64,000 nt of DNA from contig JAPZLL010000005.1 in assembly GCA_036250225.1 (NCBI GenBank), positions 868,001-932,000 on the forward strand, read 5' to 3'. This document shows positions 44,984 through 54,464 of this stretch, piece after piece. Source of the DNA: Cercophora sp. LCS_1 (lineage: Eukaryota; Ascomycota; Sordariomycetes; Sordariales; Lasiosphaeriaceae). The notes below the pieces were generated by a model. That model made no database searches. It saw nothing but the letters and a program-made list of their open reading frames with translations, and had not been told where the DNA came from. Position numbers and translations under genes: made by a program. Positions within the stretch are counted from its first letter, which is position 1. Every line of letters starts with the position of its first letter.

Positions 44984-46003
44984 GAGTTGATGTTTCCACC
45001 TTGGTTCCTCGACTTGATGTCAGCAGGCAAGCTGCGAGATAGCCGAACTCGAGAACCGGCCGCTCTGCGACATGCCATCCTGCATGTCTGGCCAGGCCCT
45101 TCAGCCTAGCTAAACGGTGTGATTGTATCAAAACTCATTTTCATCAAACTCATTCACGTTGTGGCATTGCCCTTCGTCAGATTCGCAGGTCAAAAAACGA
45201 GGTTGCGCTGGTGTGTGTCGTGGGGTGTGAGGATCCTCGGAGCATTTGCTCCTAGATGGCAAACAGGGAGTGGGACATGGCCGATTCCAAAAAATCCGAT
45301 GGAGCCCCACCAATTCCCCCACGTCGGGGAATGTCCCTCTTTTCCGTCGGTGACACAAGTCAACCCATCTCCAAATGCGATCACCACCAATAATGCCCGT
45401 ATTATAGTTCCGCCATGCCGCCAAGACAGAGAGCAGTGATATCTGGTATCGTGTTAGATGTCTGACGTGCAGCCAGGATCCCTCGAGCCGTCGTGACGTG
45501 CACGGGCATCGTGTCCCATTGGCGGAGACTGGGGGCAATGGGGGAGTACAGAGCACCCGCCACGCCGCGGTAGATTTTAGAGTTTGCGACTCGGCCACCT
45601 GATTGCCCTTGGAGTTCGGATCGTTCCACACCTTGCGTCATGCTACGGGGTTCCTGCTACGGATTTCCCCGTGCATAAACCAAGGCAACGTCCGTCATGG
45701 CTCGACGAATGGGAGAACAAAGCAACTCGACCTTCTTCCCTCGTTAGTCGTTGATCCGCATGCGCGTTTTGGTTTGCCTCATGTCACCCATTGTCATCAC
45801 GTCCGCACGGAGGGCGATAGTTTGTCAAAGCTGCAAATGCGGCAGTCTTCAGCATGGCCTTTTGAAAGCGATTGACGGAAATGAATGTCCATTTCACCAG
45901 ATAATTATTAACCCCCAAAACGCACCCAAAGCCGGATCACAAACTCCGCAAGTTGACAATCTCCCATATCTTCACAAGGTTCGCTTTTGATCTGTTCGTC
46001 GCT
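44984..46003. other. Convergent intergenic region, nothing recognised
   Basis: About 1 kb between the GatB and bZIP stop codons. Frames here (for example 45128-45631 minus) show no domains. No repeats stand out. Confidence 0.5.
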
Positions 46004-47140
46004 TCAAAACTGCCAGTCAATGCCCAACCCGCCAACAATCGAAGATGCCCCTGACGTGGCTGCCCCCGGTGTCTGGACTTCGTGGACGGTGTTGCCGTGA
46101 TCGACGTCGGTGTAGCCGTTGCTTCCCGCCGTCCATGTAATCTCTGGTGTGGCCAGTACCGCATAGGCCTGTTGGGTCGCGTTCGAGAGGTATCCTTGGA
46201 TCAGCGGGTCGCGGCAGTCGCTGTGCTGCAGTATCGCCGTCTTGAGATGGTACACTTCTTCACGAAGCTGAGTGGCGCACGCGATTAGCGATTGGCGCTG
46301 TAAGCTCGCCTCACGCTCCTCGGCTTCGAGCTGGTCGGTGATGGCCTGGATCTTGTTTCGGTATCGTGTTGCCGCCGCTCGGTTTCGGGATCGGACCACT
46401 TCTCTTTCGGGGTCGTCGGACAACGTGCTGCTGGATTTCCTTCGCTCGACGCGTCTGCTCACTGGGCTACCGAGACCTCCGCAGGTCCGTGGCGTCGTGG
46501 CTCTGGTCAAATTCAAGGCCAAGCGGGGACGTCCTCGCTTGCGTTTGGGCGGTTCGCGTTCTTGTTCCTGTTGGGTCGCTCCCTCCGAACCATCGAACGA
46601 CGAGTTAAACCCCATCGCCGGCCGGAACTGGGGATCTGCAACCTTTAGCGGACTTTAGCCCCGGGGTACTGTTTCTACTCGCGGCCTGTTGCGAGGGGGT
46701 TGGGACGAGCTGGACGAATATCTCACCATTTCAGGCGGCCATGTGCCCACCGATGCGGTGCCTTGGTATCCCGCCGGCCATTGGGGCGCGGTGAGGGTGC
46801 TGTGCTGCGACGATTCGACCTGATACTGGGTTTCGAAGGGATTCGTCAGGTGCTCGTACGGGGTCAGATCGTATGGGCCAATCGGGGTCTCGGGGACGAT
46901 GCCGTATGGCGGACTAGCCGCTGTCGACATCCCCGAAGGCGCTGATGTCGACGAAGACCATTCAGTTCCGGTGACTCCCCAGGCCGTTGCTCCTGTGTTC
47001 GTGAAGGGCCAGGCGCCTACCGTTTGCGCCGGAACGTCGTCTTCGTTGAGCTGTGGGGGTTGGACATCTTGTCCACCAGCACCGGCTAGCTTATCGGCCG
47101 AGTAATACTCGACGACAGGTCCGTCCGCTAAGCCGCTCAT
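46004..47140 (-). CDS. AT-hook bZIP transcription factor
   Basis: Two exons, 47140-46727 and 46642-46004, give about 350 residues. The N-terminal half is Pro/Ser/Thr/Gly-rich and acidic (activation-like). An AT-hook core, PPKRKRGRPRL, is at about 170-179. The basic region RSRNRAAATRYRNK (about 222-235, with the N-x-A-A-x-x-x-x-R pattern) leads into a leucine-zipper-like helix. The C terminus is Thr/Gly-rich. The two halves are in the same frame and separated by one TAA. An 84-nt intron (GTGAGA..TAAAG) with phase 0 at both ends removes it. The acceptor AAAG is unusual, so the exact 3' splice site is less certain. Start at 47140; the codon three upstream is TTG. Confidence 0.75.
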
Positions 47141-47970
47141 CTTGTTCAAGGTTGACAGAGCTAGGGCTCTCTGGTGTAGTGCTCGTAGTTCCGATCCCGA
47201 AGTCTTCGTCTACTGGCATTCGAGAGGAGAAGTTTGGCGACAAGGTCATAACTTTGCTCTGCCAACCAACAACATGTCGAGGAAAACGTGGAGTGAGGGG
47301 GGCGGGTTGTGCATCACCGAACGGCCGACACGACCGGTTCGCAGCCTGCATTAGTCCTGCCCTACCTTCTTTCCCCGTCGTAATCTCGGGAAGGAACTTG
47401 CCGCTGCGCTGCGCAGCGCAGAGGTGATTGCTTGTTGATATCGTAAAAACCTGACCGGAACACCCCAAAGGTGGTCGAGGAACCATACTGCGTAGGGGGG
47501 AGTTTGTGTGATCGATGCGGGCCTAGCCCAGGCCCTTGGGGTGGCGTTCGATGGGGCAAGGTTACCACACCCGAAAAACCCAGGGATACGCATTTCCAAT
47601 GCGCATACAAGTAGGGAAGCGATCTTTTGCCAACTGCGAACCGCATGGCGTACCCGGAGGAGACCCTGCATGTCCACGAATTGGGACGATGCCGGCAGAG
47701 GATGACGAAGATATGCTTATGGTGCGTCCGCGGAGGAAGTCCGTGAGCGAAGGATGCTCACTCTCTTTGGTTGGTCGATTTTTGCTGATTTATGACAACC
47801 AGACATTGCTGCTGCTTGAACCTTGGTGGCGGATGTGCGAGGAAAAAGCAAGTGGGACAATCCACCCAATTGGAAGGGTTGGTACTTGCCGCCCGACTGT
47901 TGATAGGTGCTGATGGGGGGTCCACTCACCTGTCTGTCTGCTCCACACGTACACCGAACGAGCCTCTTTT

Positions 47971-48127
47971 GTCTCGCTGTGCATGGAGGTCTCACCACAT
48001 GGAGGTCTCGCTGTGCATGGAGGTGTCGCTGTGCATGGATGTCTCACAGCATGGAGGTCTCGCTGTGCACCGAGGTTTTGTTGTGCATGGGGGAGGGCTC
48101 GCTGTGCATGGAGGGTTCGCTCCGGAG
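47971..48127 (+). repeat. 18-bp minisatellite, unit GTCTCGCTGTGCATGGAG
   Basis: About nine head-to-tail units, mostly 18 nt (some 14-21 nt), with point differences concentrated in later units. Units are contiguous, so this is not a CRISPR-like array. The period is a multiple of three, so frames stay open through it and create spurious ORFs. Confidence 0.85.
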
Positions 48128-49358
48128 CTTCACCGGTACGCATTAAAACGGTAAAGTGGCGGGAGCGCCAAAAATAAGCGTGCGGAGGACCAGATTTCAA
48201 CCAAGATCCAGTCTGCTGTGGCACGCAGGGGGTCTCTGTTTCTCGATCCTCGATGAGACCCTACCAACTTGAGATGTCGGCGTCAGGGGGGCTACAGTCC
48301 TTGCACGTCCACACACGTACTTGTAGGGTTTTAAGTAATTTCATGATCGTCTGTGATGCATCTCGATGATCTGCATAACCACACCCCACCATTGTTTGGC
48401 AAAGACATGGAGGCCACCGAGGGTTGGTGTTTTTCGGTCGAGCTAGCTCGAGTGCGGCTGAACTACGCCCAGACGCACCTGCACGACATCAGGAGACATC
48501 AGGGGATTTTCAGTACCCAGCTCGAGGATCGTGCCCCTCCTCCGCTCATGTGATTGCTCAACACAACGATGTTTCAGCTCGAATCCCCTGTGTCCGATCG
48601 GAGCCGGCTTCAGTACCTTGGCGATCTCCTCCCAGGCTTGAGCACACATAGTAAAGTGCTTTTCAAAGATTCTGAGGTAAATCTTCGGGTCCTGAGAAAG
48701 GGGGGGGGGGAGGAGAGACTGGCGATGTCTTCCACGACCAAGTGGGCGAGCCAGCATTCGGTTTAAGCGAGGTTGGACTTTGTGACTGGTCAATTCTGCA
48801 CGAGGGCTGGATTATGATCTGAACACGAGAGTCCTGCGTCTCGTATCTCGGTCGGAGCTCACATAGATCGATCGACACCCCTCTTACTCATTGGGGACAG
48901 CGAGCACGCCTTGCGGGCCGGCTTTGGCGACTACCAGCTGTTGCCACTCGTGCGTCTTGGGTGGCCGGGCGAGACACACCTCAGGAGGACCCCGCTCGCC
49001 GTTTGATTGATGTCAACATGCTACTGCGTGTCAAAAGGTCTATCCTACTTTGGATCGTGTCGGGGAGGTTCTCTGATGTGGAGCAGTCAGCTTTTTGGCC
49101 TTCTACTATAATCGTCCAACGCCACGGCATCGAGCTGAAGCGTAAGCGGGCGCCTCCTCCACTTCATATAAACCTGACCGGGACATATCGCAGCTGAGCA
49201 CGTCCTGTTTCAACTCGAAGCCTCGGGCACCGGGAACTATGTGCCGCTCAGCACATGACGCCCTTTCCAGGACGGTTCCGTGGCTGGCCATCACGGCAAT
49301 CATATCGATAACGGTCTCACAGCAACCCCGATATCGGAAAAGTCAGCAACAAAAATAC

Positions 49359-49380
49359 CACACCCCCACCCCCACCCCCA
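49359..49380 (+). repeat. (CCCCCA)n run
   Basis: Three and a half CCCCCA units, telomere-like in composition but not the fungal TTAGGG motif. It lies 50 bp beyond the 3' end of the first tRNA-Pro copy on that gene's strand. Confidence 0.8.
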
Positions 49381-49430
49381 GGAGGCAGACAAGGTGGCAA
49401 AAACGAACCTGAACATCCTGCTCATCCAAT

Positions 49431-49523
49431 GGGTTTGGCCGGGGATTGAACCCGGGACCTCTCGCAAACCTGCTAGGGTGAGCCCTAAGCGAGAATCATA
49501 CCACTATTCTAGACCACCAGACC
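49431..49523 (-). pseudogene. tRNA-Pro (AGG)-like copy, probably degenerate, with intron
   Basis: The minus strand gives a proline tRNA with anticodon stem CTCGC/GCGAG and loop TTAGGG..T interrupted after position 37 by an intron of about 16 nt. The T arm CCGGG-TTCAATC-CCCGG is intact. Two defects set it apart from its neighbour. The D loop carries about five extra bases (CTAGAATAGTGG instead of CTAGAGG). The acceptor stem GGTCTGG/CCAAACC has a C-A mismatch. It may be non-functional or poorly processed. Confidence 0.75.
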
Positions 49524-49557
49524 AAGAAAGGGAGTTGAACGTGTCTGTTCGCTGGAC

Positions 49558-49647
49558 GGGTCTGACCGGGGATTGAACCCGGGACCTCTCGCAAACGAAG
49601 CTGTAGGTGAACCCTAAGCGAGAATCATACCTCTAGACCATCAGACC
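49558..49647 (-). tRNA. tRNA-Pro (AGG) with 18-nt intron
   Basis: The minus strand gives acceptor GGTCTGA pairing TCAGACC, discriminator C, D arm TGGTCTAGAGGTATGA and anticodon stem CTCGC/GCGAG. The anticodon AGG lies in TTAGGG, followed by an intron of about 18 nt at the canonical position after base 37. The T arm is CCGGG-TTCAATC-CCCGG. The cloverleaf is complete. It lies 34 bases from the degenerate copy, same strand. Confidence 0.92.
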
Positions 49648-50116
49648 TCGTAAGGTGTTGTAGACCGGCCCTGTTGGGGAATTTGAAGCGTGGACAGGGG
49701 AGCTGTGTGGGTTGTTGAGGGAGGAAGAGGGCTTTGCTGTTCCACTGTGGTGGGGCCGAGGGTTGTGGGTAAAATCTTGTTGCTCCACGGCGGAAACAAC
49801 GGCTCCGCAGGCTCCGCAGGCTCGGCAGTCGTTGCCGAGTTAGACTGTAGGAGCGTGGGGGTGCGCTGCTTCCGGATGCCGGGCGGACACGACATATGTG
49901 GGCTGTCAACGTGGCAGGTAAAAACGGTTCTCGCTGTTGTTGCGTCTGCTTCCGTGCAACCGGAAGGGACGGAGCCGGTGTCTCTTTGCATGTAATGGAG
50001 CGGGCCGATAGTCGGCAGCCACAAGTCCGACGATACCCGAGCCGTCAGCATCTCAACCTCACGCCCGCCCAACACCTCTCTCATCCTCTCCTCGAACGCC
50101 AGCCATCACGCAAACA

Positions 50117-50833
50117 ATGGAGGTCAACGAGCTATACCAGTTCTCCATCATCTCGGCGCTGATGGACGGGGTTGCGTCGCACGGCATCCCGATTGCGGAT
50201 GTGCTGGCGCACGGCGACCTCGGGCTTGGCACCTTCCGCAACATGGTCGGCGAGATGATTGTCGTCGACGGCGAGGTCTACCAGATGAAGGCCGACGGAA
50301 CCGTGGTATACGTTGCGTCGCCAAAGGACACCATCACGCCGTTTGCGACTGTGACTCGGTTTCAACCTACAATTCGCACGCACGCTGCCATCACCGGCAA
50401 GGATGGTCTCGGGACGCTGCTGACCAGCCTGTTTCCCGCTGCACGTAACCACTTTTTGGCGATACGCATAGATGGGAAATTCAACAAGATCCACGTGCGG
50501 ACGGCGGGTGGACAGCTGACGCCTCGGGAGGGCATGGTGGCGGTATGTGGTCGGCAGACGGTGCACACCTTTGAGGGCGTGCAAGGGACCATTGTGGGGT
50601 TCAGGGCTCCAGGATACATCATGGGCATCAATGTTGCCGGGGGCCATTTCCATTTCATCAACGATGACCGGAAGAGCGGAGGCCATATCCTGTCGTTTGA
50701 GTCGGATGGGGAGGTTGAAGTTCGGGCGTCCATGATGTCCAAGTTTCACGTGGACCTGCCGACCGAAGACGAGGAGTTCAACGAGGCGGCCTTGGCCAAG
50801 GATGAGGCAGGAATTGCAGCGGTTGAAGGGTAG
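50117..50833 (+). CDS. Alpha-acetolactate decarboxylase
   Basis: A single exon of 238 residues, ATG at 50117. The whole protein matches the ALDC fold: LYQFSIISALMDGV at the start, DLGLGTFRNMVGEMIVVDGEVYQM, the THAAITG strand, then GFRAPGYIMGINVAGGHFHF and a following DDRKSGGH (about 165-190). The latter segments supply the three zinc-ligand histidines of the family. The enzyme converts (S)-2-acetolactate to (R)-acetoin without passing through diacetyl. No signal peptide is visible, so it is probably cytosolic. ALDC is mainly bacterial; fungal copies are scattered, so ancient transfer is plausible. The acidic tail (EDEEFNEAALAKDE) is extra. Confidence 0.93.
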   Translation: MEVNELYQFSIISALMDGVASHGIPIADVLAHGDLGLGTFRNMVGEMIVVDGEVYQMKADGTVVYVASPKDTITPFATVTRFQPTIRTHAAITGKDGLGTLLTSLFPAARNHFLAIRIDGKFNKIHVRTAGGQLTPREGMVAVCGRQTVHTFEGVQGTIVGFRAPGYIMGINVAGGHFHFINDDRKSGGHILSFESDGEVEVRASMMSKFHVDLPTEDEEFNEAALAKDEAGIAAVEG

Positions 50834-50964
50834 GAGACAAGCATTGCATGGCAGACTGCAGCGGAATGAAAGCGAGTGCCCCACCCACCAAAAAAAAATG
50901 TTGTTGTTGGGATGCAAAAAAAAGTGACAAACAGTTTCGGCACTGCCTGCTCCAAGACGACTGA

Positions 50965-51038
50965 CTCCCTCGGTAAGGATCGAACTTACAGCCTCCAGAT
51001 TAACAGTCTGACGCGCTAGCCAATTGCGCCACGAGGGA
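50965..51038 (-). tRNA. tRNA-Asn (GTT)
   Basis: The minus strand folds into a complete 74-nt cloverleaf: acceptor TCCCTCG/CGAGGGA with discriminator G, D arm GCGCAATTGGCTAGCGC, anticodon stem around GACTGTTAATC (anticodon GTT), and T arm GTAAG-TTCGATC-CTTAC. No intron. Confidence 0.97.
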
Positions 51039-51168
51039 ATTGAGGTGATTCGAGAGGATGAACCCCTGAATAGCTGTGGGGAGGACAAAGTTTTGCACTT
51101 TTATCCCTCGTTTGAGACCCATTCGCTAACAAGCGGGTGGGACACCTCCACAACACCAAGATTCCATC

Positions 51169-52152
51169 TCACTCCCTCGCTGTCACCTGAACCCACATGT
51201 CATTGATCACAAACAAGCCCAAGGGACTCTGCGTCCTCCACGGGTTGCTGGGATTCACCGACGCCAGATCAAAGTGCCGAATCACCTAATCAATCAAATG
51301 TCAGCAAACAACCATAGAGTTTCCGTCAGAACAAACCCACCTCAAAAATGGTCTTTGTCAGCTCCAGCTGTGCAATCGGCCTTCCAAGACAGGACCACCG
51401 TCCATGGCCGAAGGTCAAATCACTCGTCTTGACCATCCTCGCCAACCGGTCCTTGCCCTCCTCAAGCCACCGCTCCGGTCGGAAAGCCGGCGCATCCTCC
51501 CCAAAGATTTCTTTGGAATGATGCATCCCCTGTTCCGAAACGCCAATCTCGGTGCCACCAGGCAAAAAGTACTCTTTTCCATCTACCACAATCGTATCAC
51601 CGCCCGCAGGCACATCGTGCGGAAACAAGTTGACCACAGGCGGCCAGACTCTAATCCCTTCTCTAATCACGGCAGTCAGATACGGCAGCCCCTTGACCGC
51701 AGCGGCGGTGATGGCGCCCTCTTTGCCGATTGGTGCTTTGCCGCTCTTGACCGCTTCATCGACCTCTTTGCGGAGTTTGGTATTCGAAGCGGGCGGCCTG
51801 GTAGAACCACTTTGTGCGTGTGTAGCCTGGTTTGGTGTGCACGTGTGTCCAGACGTCAGGGTGGGCGGTGATGAGCGAGTTGGGGCCGACTCTGGCAGTG
51901 GGGCCTGGACAATCAGCATCTCTCTCGAAAGAAAAAAAACTGACCATATTTTTCGCAGATTTCTTGGTGCCAAGTACACGCCGTTAGTGATAAAAGCCGT
52001 CTGCTATGCGGAATTTCCAAGAAACCAACACCCCACGGCCCCTTGAATTGCCTCAGTCGATTGTAAACATGGAGCTTGCGCACAATGTAAACGACCAAGA
52101 CACCGACCAACACCCGCCATCGCTCGTTATACAAGACGTCAAACAGAGCCAT
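51169..52152 (-). pseudogene. Cytochrome P450 relic with internal deletion and frameshift
   Basis: Exon pieces on the minus strand are 52152-51945, 51904-51341 and 51285-51169, with introns of 40 and 55 nt. The N-terminal part (anchor, WGVGFLEIPHSR, HQEICEKYGPTARVGPN, up to FEYQ) is P450-like. So is the C-terminal part: ExxR in AVIREGIRVWPP, PERWLEEG, haem loop FGHGRWSCLG, and a last exon ending VTARE. Between them, at about 51771-51790, roughly 200 residues including the I-helix are missing, and the frame shifts by one base. The remaining splice sites are intact, which implies recent loss. It is not expected to give an active enzyme. Confidence 0.85.
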
Positions 52153-52563
52153 TGCGAACAATCGTCAAGGGCAAAGATGAACCGGCGTTAAAGAGTGCAA
52201 ACATTGCCACCCCAAATTCAGGGCCACTCCTCCTTGAGAATAGTCCAACCACCTGGACACCCCCAAGGCCTAGCCGGGAACCAGCCCAAAACGGGAAAAC
52301 CCCTTGCCGAAGCCGGCGTGTCAAGCTTCAAAATCGTGCCAGGGCTGAAGCCCGCCCCTCCGCGGGCACACCTAGCCCACCTTTGCGGGCCTTCGAAGCG
52401 GGACAGCTTGTTCCTTCCCAACTAATAACCCCTCTGTGATATGCAATATGCAAAGAGAAACAGCCTTGGCACCGCTGACGTTTGACGGCTCACTGCGAAC
52501 ACACCAATCTAAGCGACGCCTTAGCGTTGAACCGATGTGTCTCTGTTGTGCAGCTAACAGTCC
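52153..52563. other. Intergenic region, nothing recognised
   Basis: Between the P450 relic's start and the GH30 stop, both on the minus strand. No gene or repeat is seen. Confidence 0.5.
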
Positions 52564-54024
52564 TCACAGAACGACCCCTGCCACCTCAAACGTCTGCACC
52601 ATATTCTTCTCAAACCTCGACCAAAACCGATTCCCACTGAGCGTAGTATCCGCATACTCGACATACCGTATCCCTCCGCTCCCAATCTGCGTCGCCCACC
52701 TCTTCACCACCGCTCCGTTCGTTCCCGGGTTCCCAAACCTCGACAGATCAAAATTGAGATACTGCTGATCCCCCCAGTTCACCGCAACCACCACCAGTTT
52801 TCTGGCATCCGCATCGTACGCCGCAACTGTATAATCACTGCCCCCGTCCAAAATCCTCATCCCAGGCCTGATATGCCTCGAAAACTGCGCGAGCAACCAG
52901 TACTTTTGATTTGGTCCCCCGACCGTCTTGGCATCGTTGTCCGCCTCAACCAAGCCCCACCCGCCACCATCCAGCACCTGCCAATACACCCAAGCCGTTG
53001 GTCTCAACCACCGAAAATCCAACAACATATTGCTCACCATCCTCTGCCCCGTGGCGTCTGCTTCCCCATATTCACTCTGCCACAACCTCTTCCCGGCCTT
53101 GCTAACCGCATCAAACAAACCATCCCGTCTCCCATCCCCATACTGGTACCCATGCACATTCACCCGTCCCACAGAGCCCATAACCCCCGCCAGGGAACTC
53201 ATCGTCTTGACCGCCTCATCGTAATAACTCTCGTCCGCCACCGAAACCATCACCCCGCCCATCCCTCCCCGATCAAGTTCCCTCCTCAAATGCCCAACAA
53301 CATCCCGCATGGTCGGTCCCTCAAAATGACACCCCTCCTGCGTCCCCTGGCTATGCCACCAGCTCGCGCTCGGCTCGTTAAACGGCGCGACGCTCTGGAA
53401 CCGCACCCCCCAGTTACTCTCTGCATGCCTTGCCACATTGGCCAGATACACAGCGTGCTGTCTATAATTCCAGCTCTGCAAGTTGTCTTTCTTCCCGTCG
53501 TCGTTGCCAGAGGGGTTGTGGTTGACGCACATCCACCACATGGGTGAATTGGAGAACAGTTCCAAAATGTCCGCGCCGCGAGATTGGGCCTTGAGCAACA
53601 TGGCGCGTTGTGCGCTGTCGACGTTCCAGTTCCAGGATTGCGACGAGGGGTCTTCGCTTGCCCAGTCGAGCCAGTAGCCTTGGATTTGGCGGGAGGGGAT
53701 CATTTTCGGGGATACGGCCATTCGTGAACCGTTGACGGGGGTGGAGGAGGATGCGCCGGCGTTGTAGCGGGCTATGTTGAATGATAAACCGGGGAGGTTC
53801 AGGTTCAGGTTGGTGGAGCCGAAGCGAATGTTGGTTTTGTTGGTGAAGAAGAGGTCGGCTAGGTCGTCGCGTTGACCAAAGGCCGCGGCCCACCAGGCTA
53901 GGGAGGTGCCCCATCCTTCCCAAGTGCCACGGTTGGATTTGGCGTCGATGGTGGTGGTTTGGTCGGCCGAGGTTGGGCGGAAGATGGAGAGGACGAGGAC
54001 GAGGACGAGGATGAGTGGGAGCAT
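52564..54024 (-). CDS. GH30 endo-beta-1,6-galactanase-like glycoside hydrolase
   Basis: A single exon of 486 residues. ATG at 54024 opens a signal peptide (MLPLILVLVLVLSIFRPTSA); the frame upstream starts with TTG. The catalytic (beta/alpha)8 domain begins GTWEGWGTSLAWWA. The acid/base Glu is in APFNEPSASWW (about 215) and the nucleophile Glu in LWQSEYGEAD (about 317). The C-terminal beta part follows (SDYTVAAYD, KLVVVAVNWG). Secreted enzymes with this sequence cut beta-1,6-galactan side chains of arabinogalactan; the substrate is inferred from overall similarity. Intact. Confidence 0.92.
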   Translation of the reverse strand: MLPLILVLVLVLSIFRPTSADQTTTIDAKSNRGTWEGWGTSLAWWAAAFGQRDDLADLFFTNKTNIRFGSTNLNLNLPGLSFNIARYNAGASSSTPVNGSRMAVSPKMIPSRQIQGYWLDWASEDPSSQSWNWNVDSAQRAMLLKAQSRGADILELFSNSPMWWMCVNHNPSGNDDGKKDNLQSWNYRQHAVYLANVARHAESNWGVRFQSVAPFNEPSASWWHSQGTQEGCHFEGPTMRDVVGHLRRELDRGGMGGVMVSVADESYYDEAVKTMSSLAGVMGSVGRVNVHGYQYGDGRRDGLFDAVSKAGKRLWQSEYGEADATGQRMVSNMLLDFRWLRPTAWVYWQVLDGGGWGLVEADNDAKTVGGPNQKYWLLAQFSRHIRPGMRILDGGSDYTVAAYDADARKLVVVAVNWGDQQYLNFDLSRFGNPGTNGAVVKRWATQIGSGGIRYVEYADTTLSGNRFWSRFEKNMVQTFEVAGVVL

Positions 54025-54464
54025 CTTGACGACTACTCTGCTGGGCTGCTTTTCCAGTGCAGGGGGCGTGAGCAAAAATGATTGTTGCTAGGTATGCTAT
54101 GGTATTATATGGCCCGTCTTGAGCCCGGATCTCGGGACTGGGCACCCGCCAAGCGAGGACTGCTTCCCCGGTTATTTGGGCTCATCTGGCCATGCGGAGA
54201 CTGTGCCTCCTTGAGCCGCCCAATTTCCACCAATATTGCACCCGGCACCCGGCGCGCAGAATGCAGAATGCGGGGGTTGCACCCCGTCAATGAGACCCGG
54301 CCCACCGGTACGTTGCAACCAGGTCCACTCCTCAAACAACTGTCGGGGATCACGGAGCCGAGTGGATTCTGAGCCCCAGCTTGGCCTGGAAACCCGAGAT
54401 TCAGCTCGCAAACTCGAGTCTCGTCCCTTCAAACCAAGGGAAACGTACCTCTTGTTGCCCTTTC
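54025..54464. other. Intergenic region, nothing recognised
   Basis: Promoter of the GH30 gene and 3' region of the HET gene, both on the minus strand. A TATA-like gtattatatgg (about 54100-54110) lies about 80 bases before the GH30 ATG. Confidence 0.5.

Larger units (their letters stand above)
47141..50116. other. 3-kb spacer with minisatellite and tandem tRNA-Pro genes
   Basis: No protein gene is supported. It contains the bZIP promoter, an 18-bp minisatellite (47971-48127), a C5A run (49359-49380) and two tRNA-Pro genes (49431-49647), and it ends at the ALDC gene. Two related-looking blocks (about 48565-48610 and 49205-49245) share TTTCA-CTCGAA and a following CGG-ACCG, perhaps old duplications. 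Frames through the minisatellite encode only repeats. Confidence 0.55.

Noticed and set aside
46637..46643. Use of TTGCAG at 46636 as the bZIP intron acceptor
   Set aside because: It looks more canonical than AAAG, but its phase fits no donor in the first exon, so it would break the frame before the AT-hook.
47971..48127. CRISPR-like array
   Set aside because: Repeats are contiguous with no spacers and the genome is eukaryotic; it is a minisatellite.
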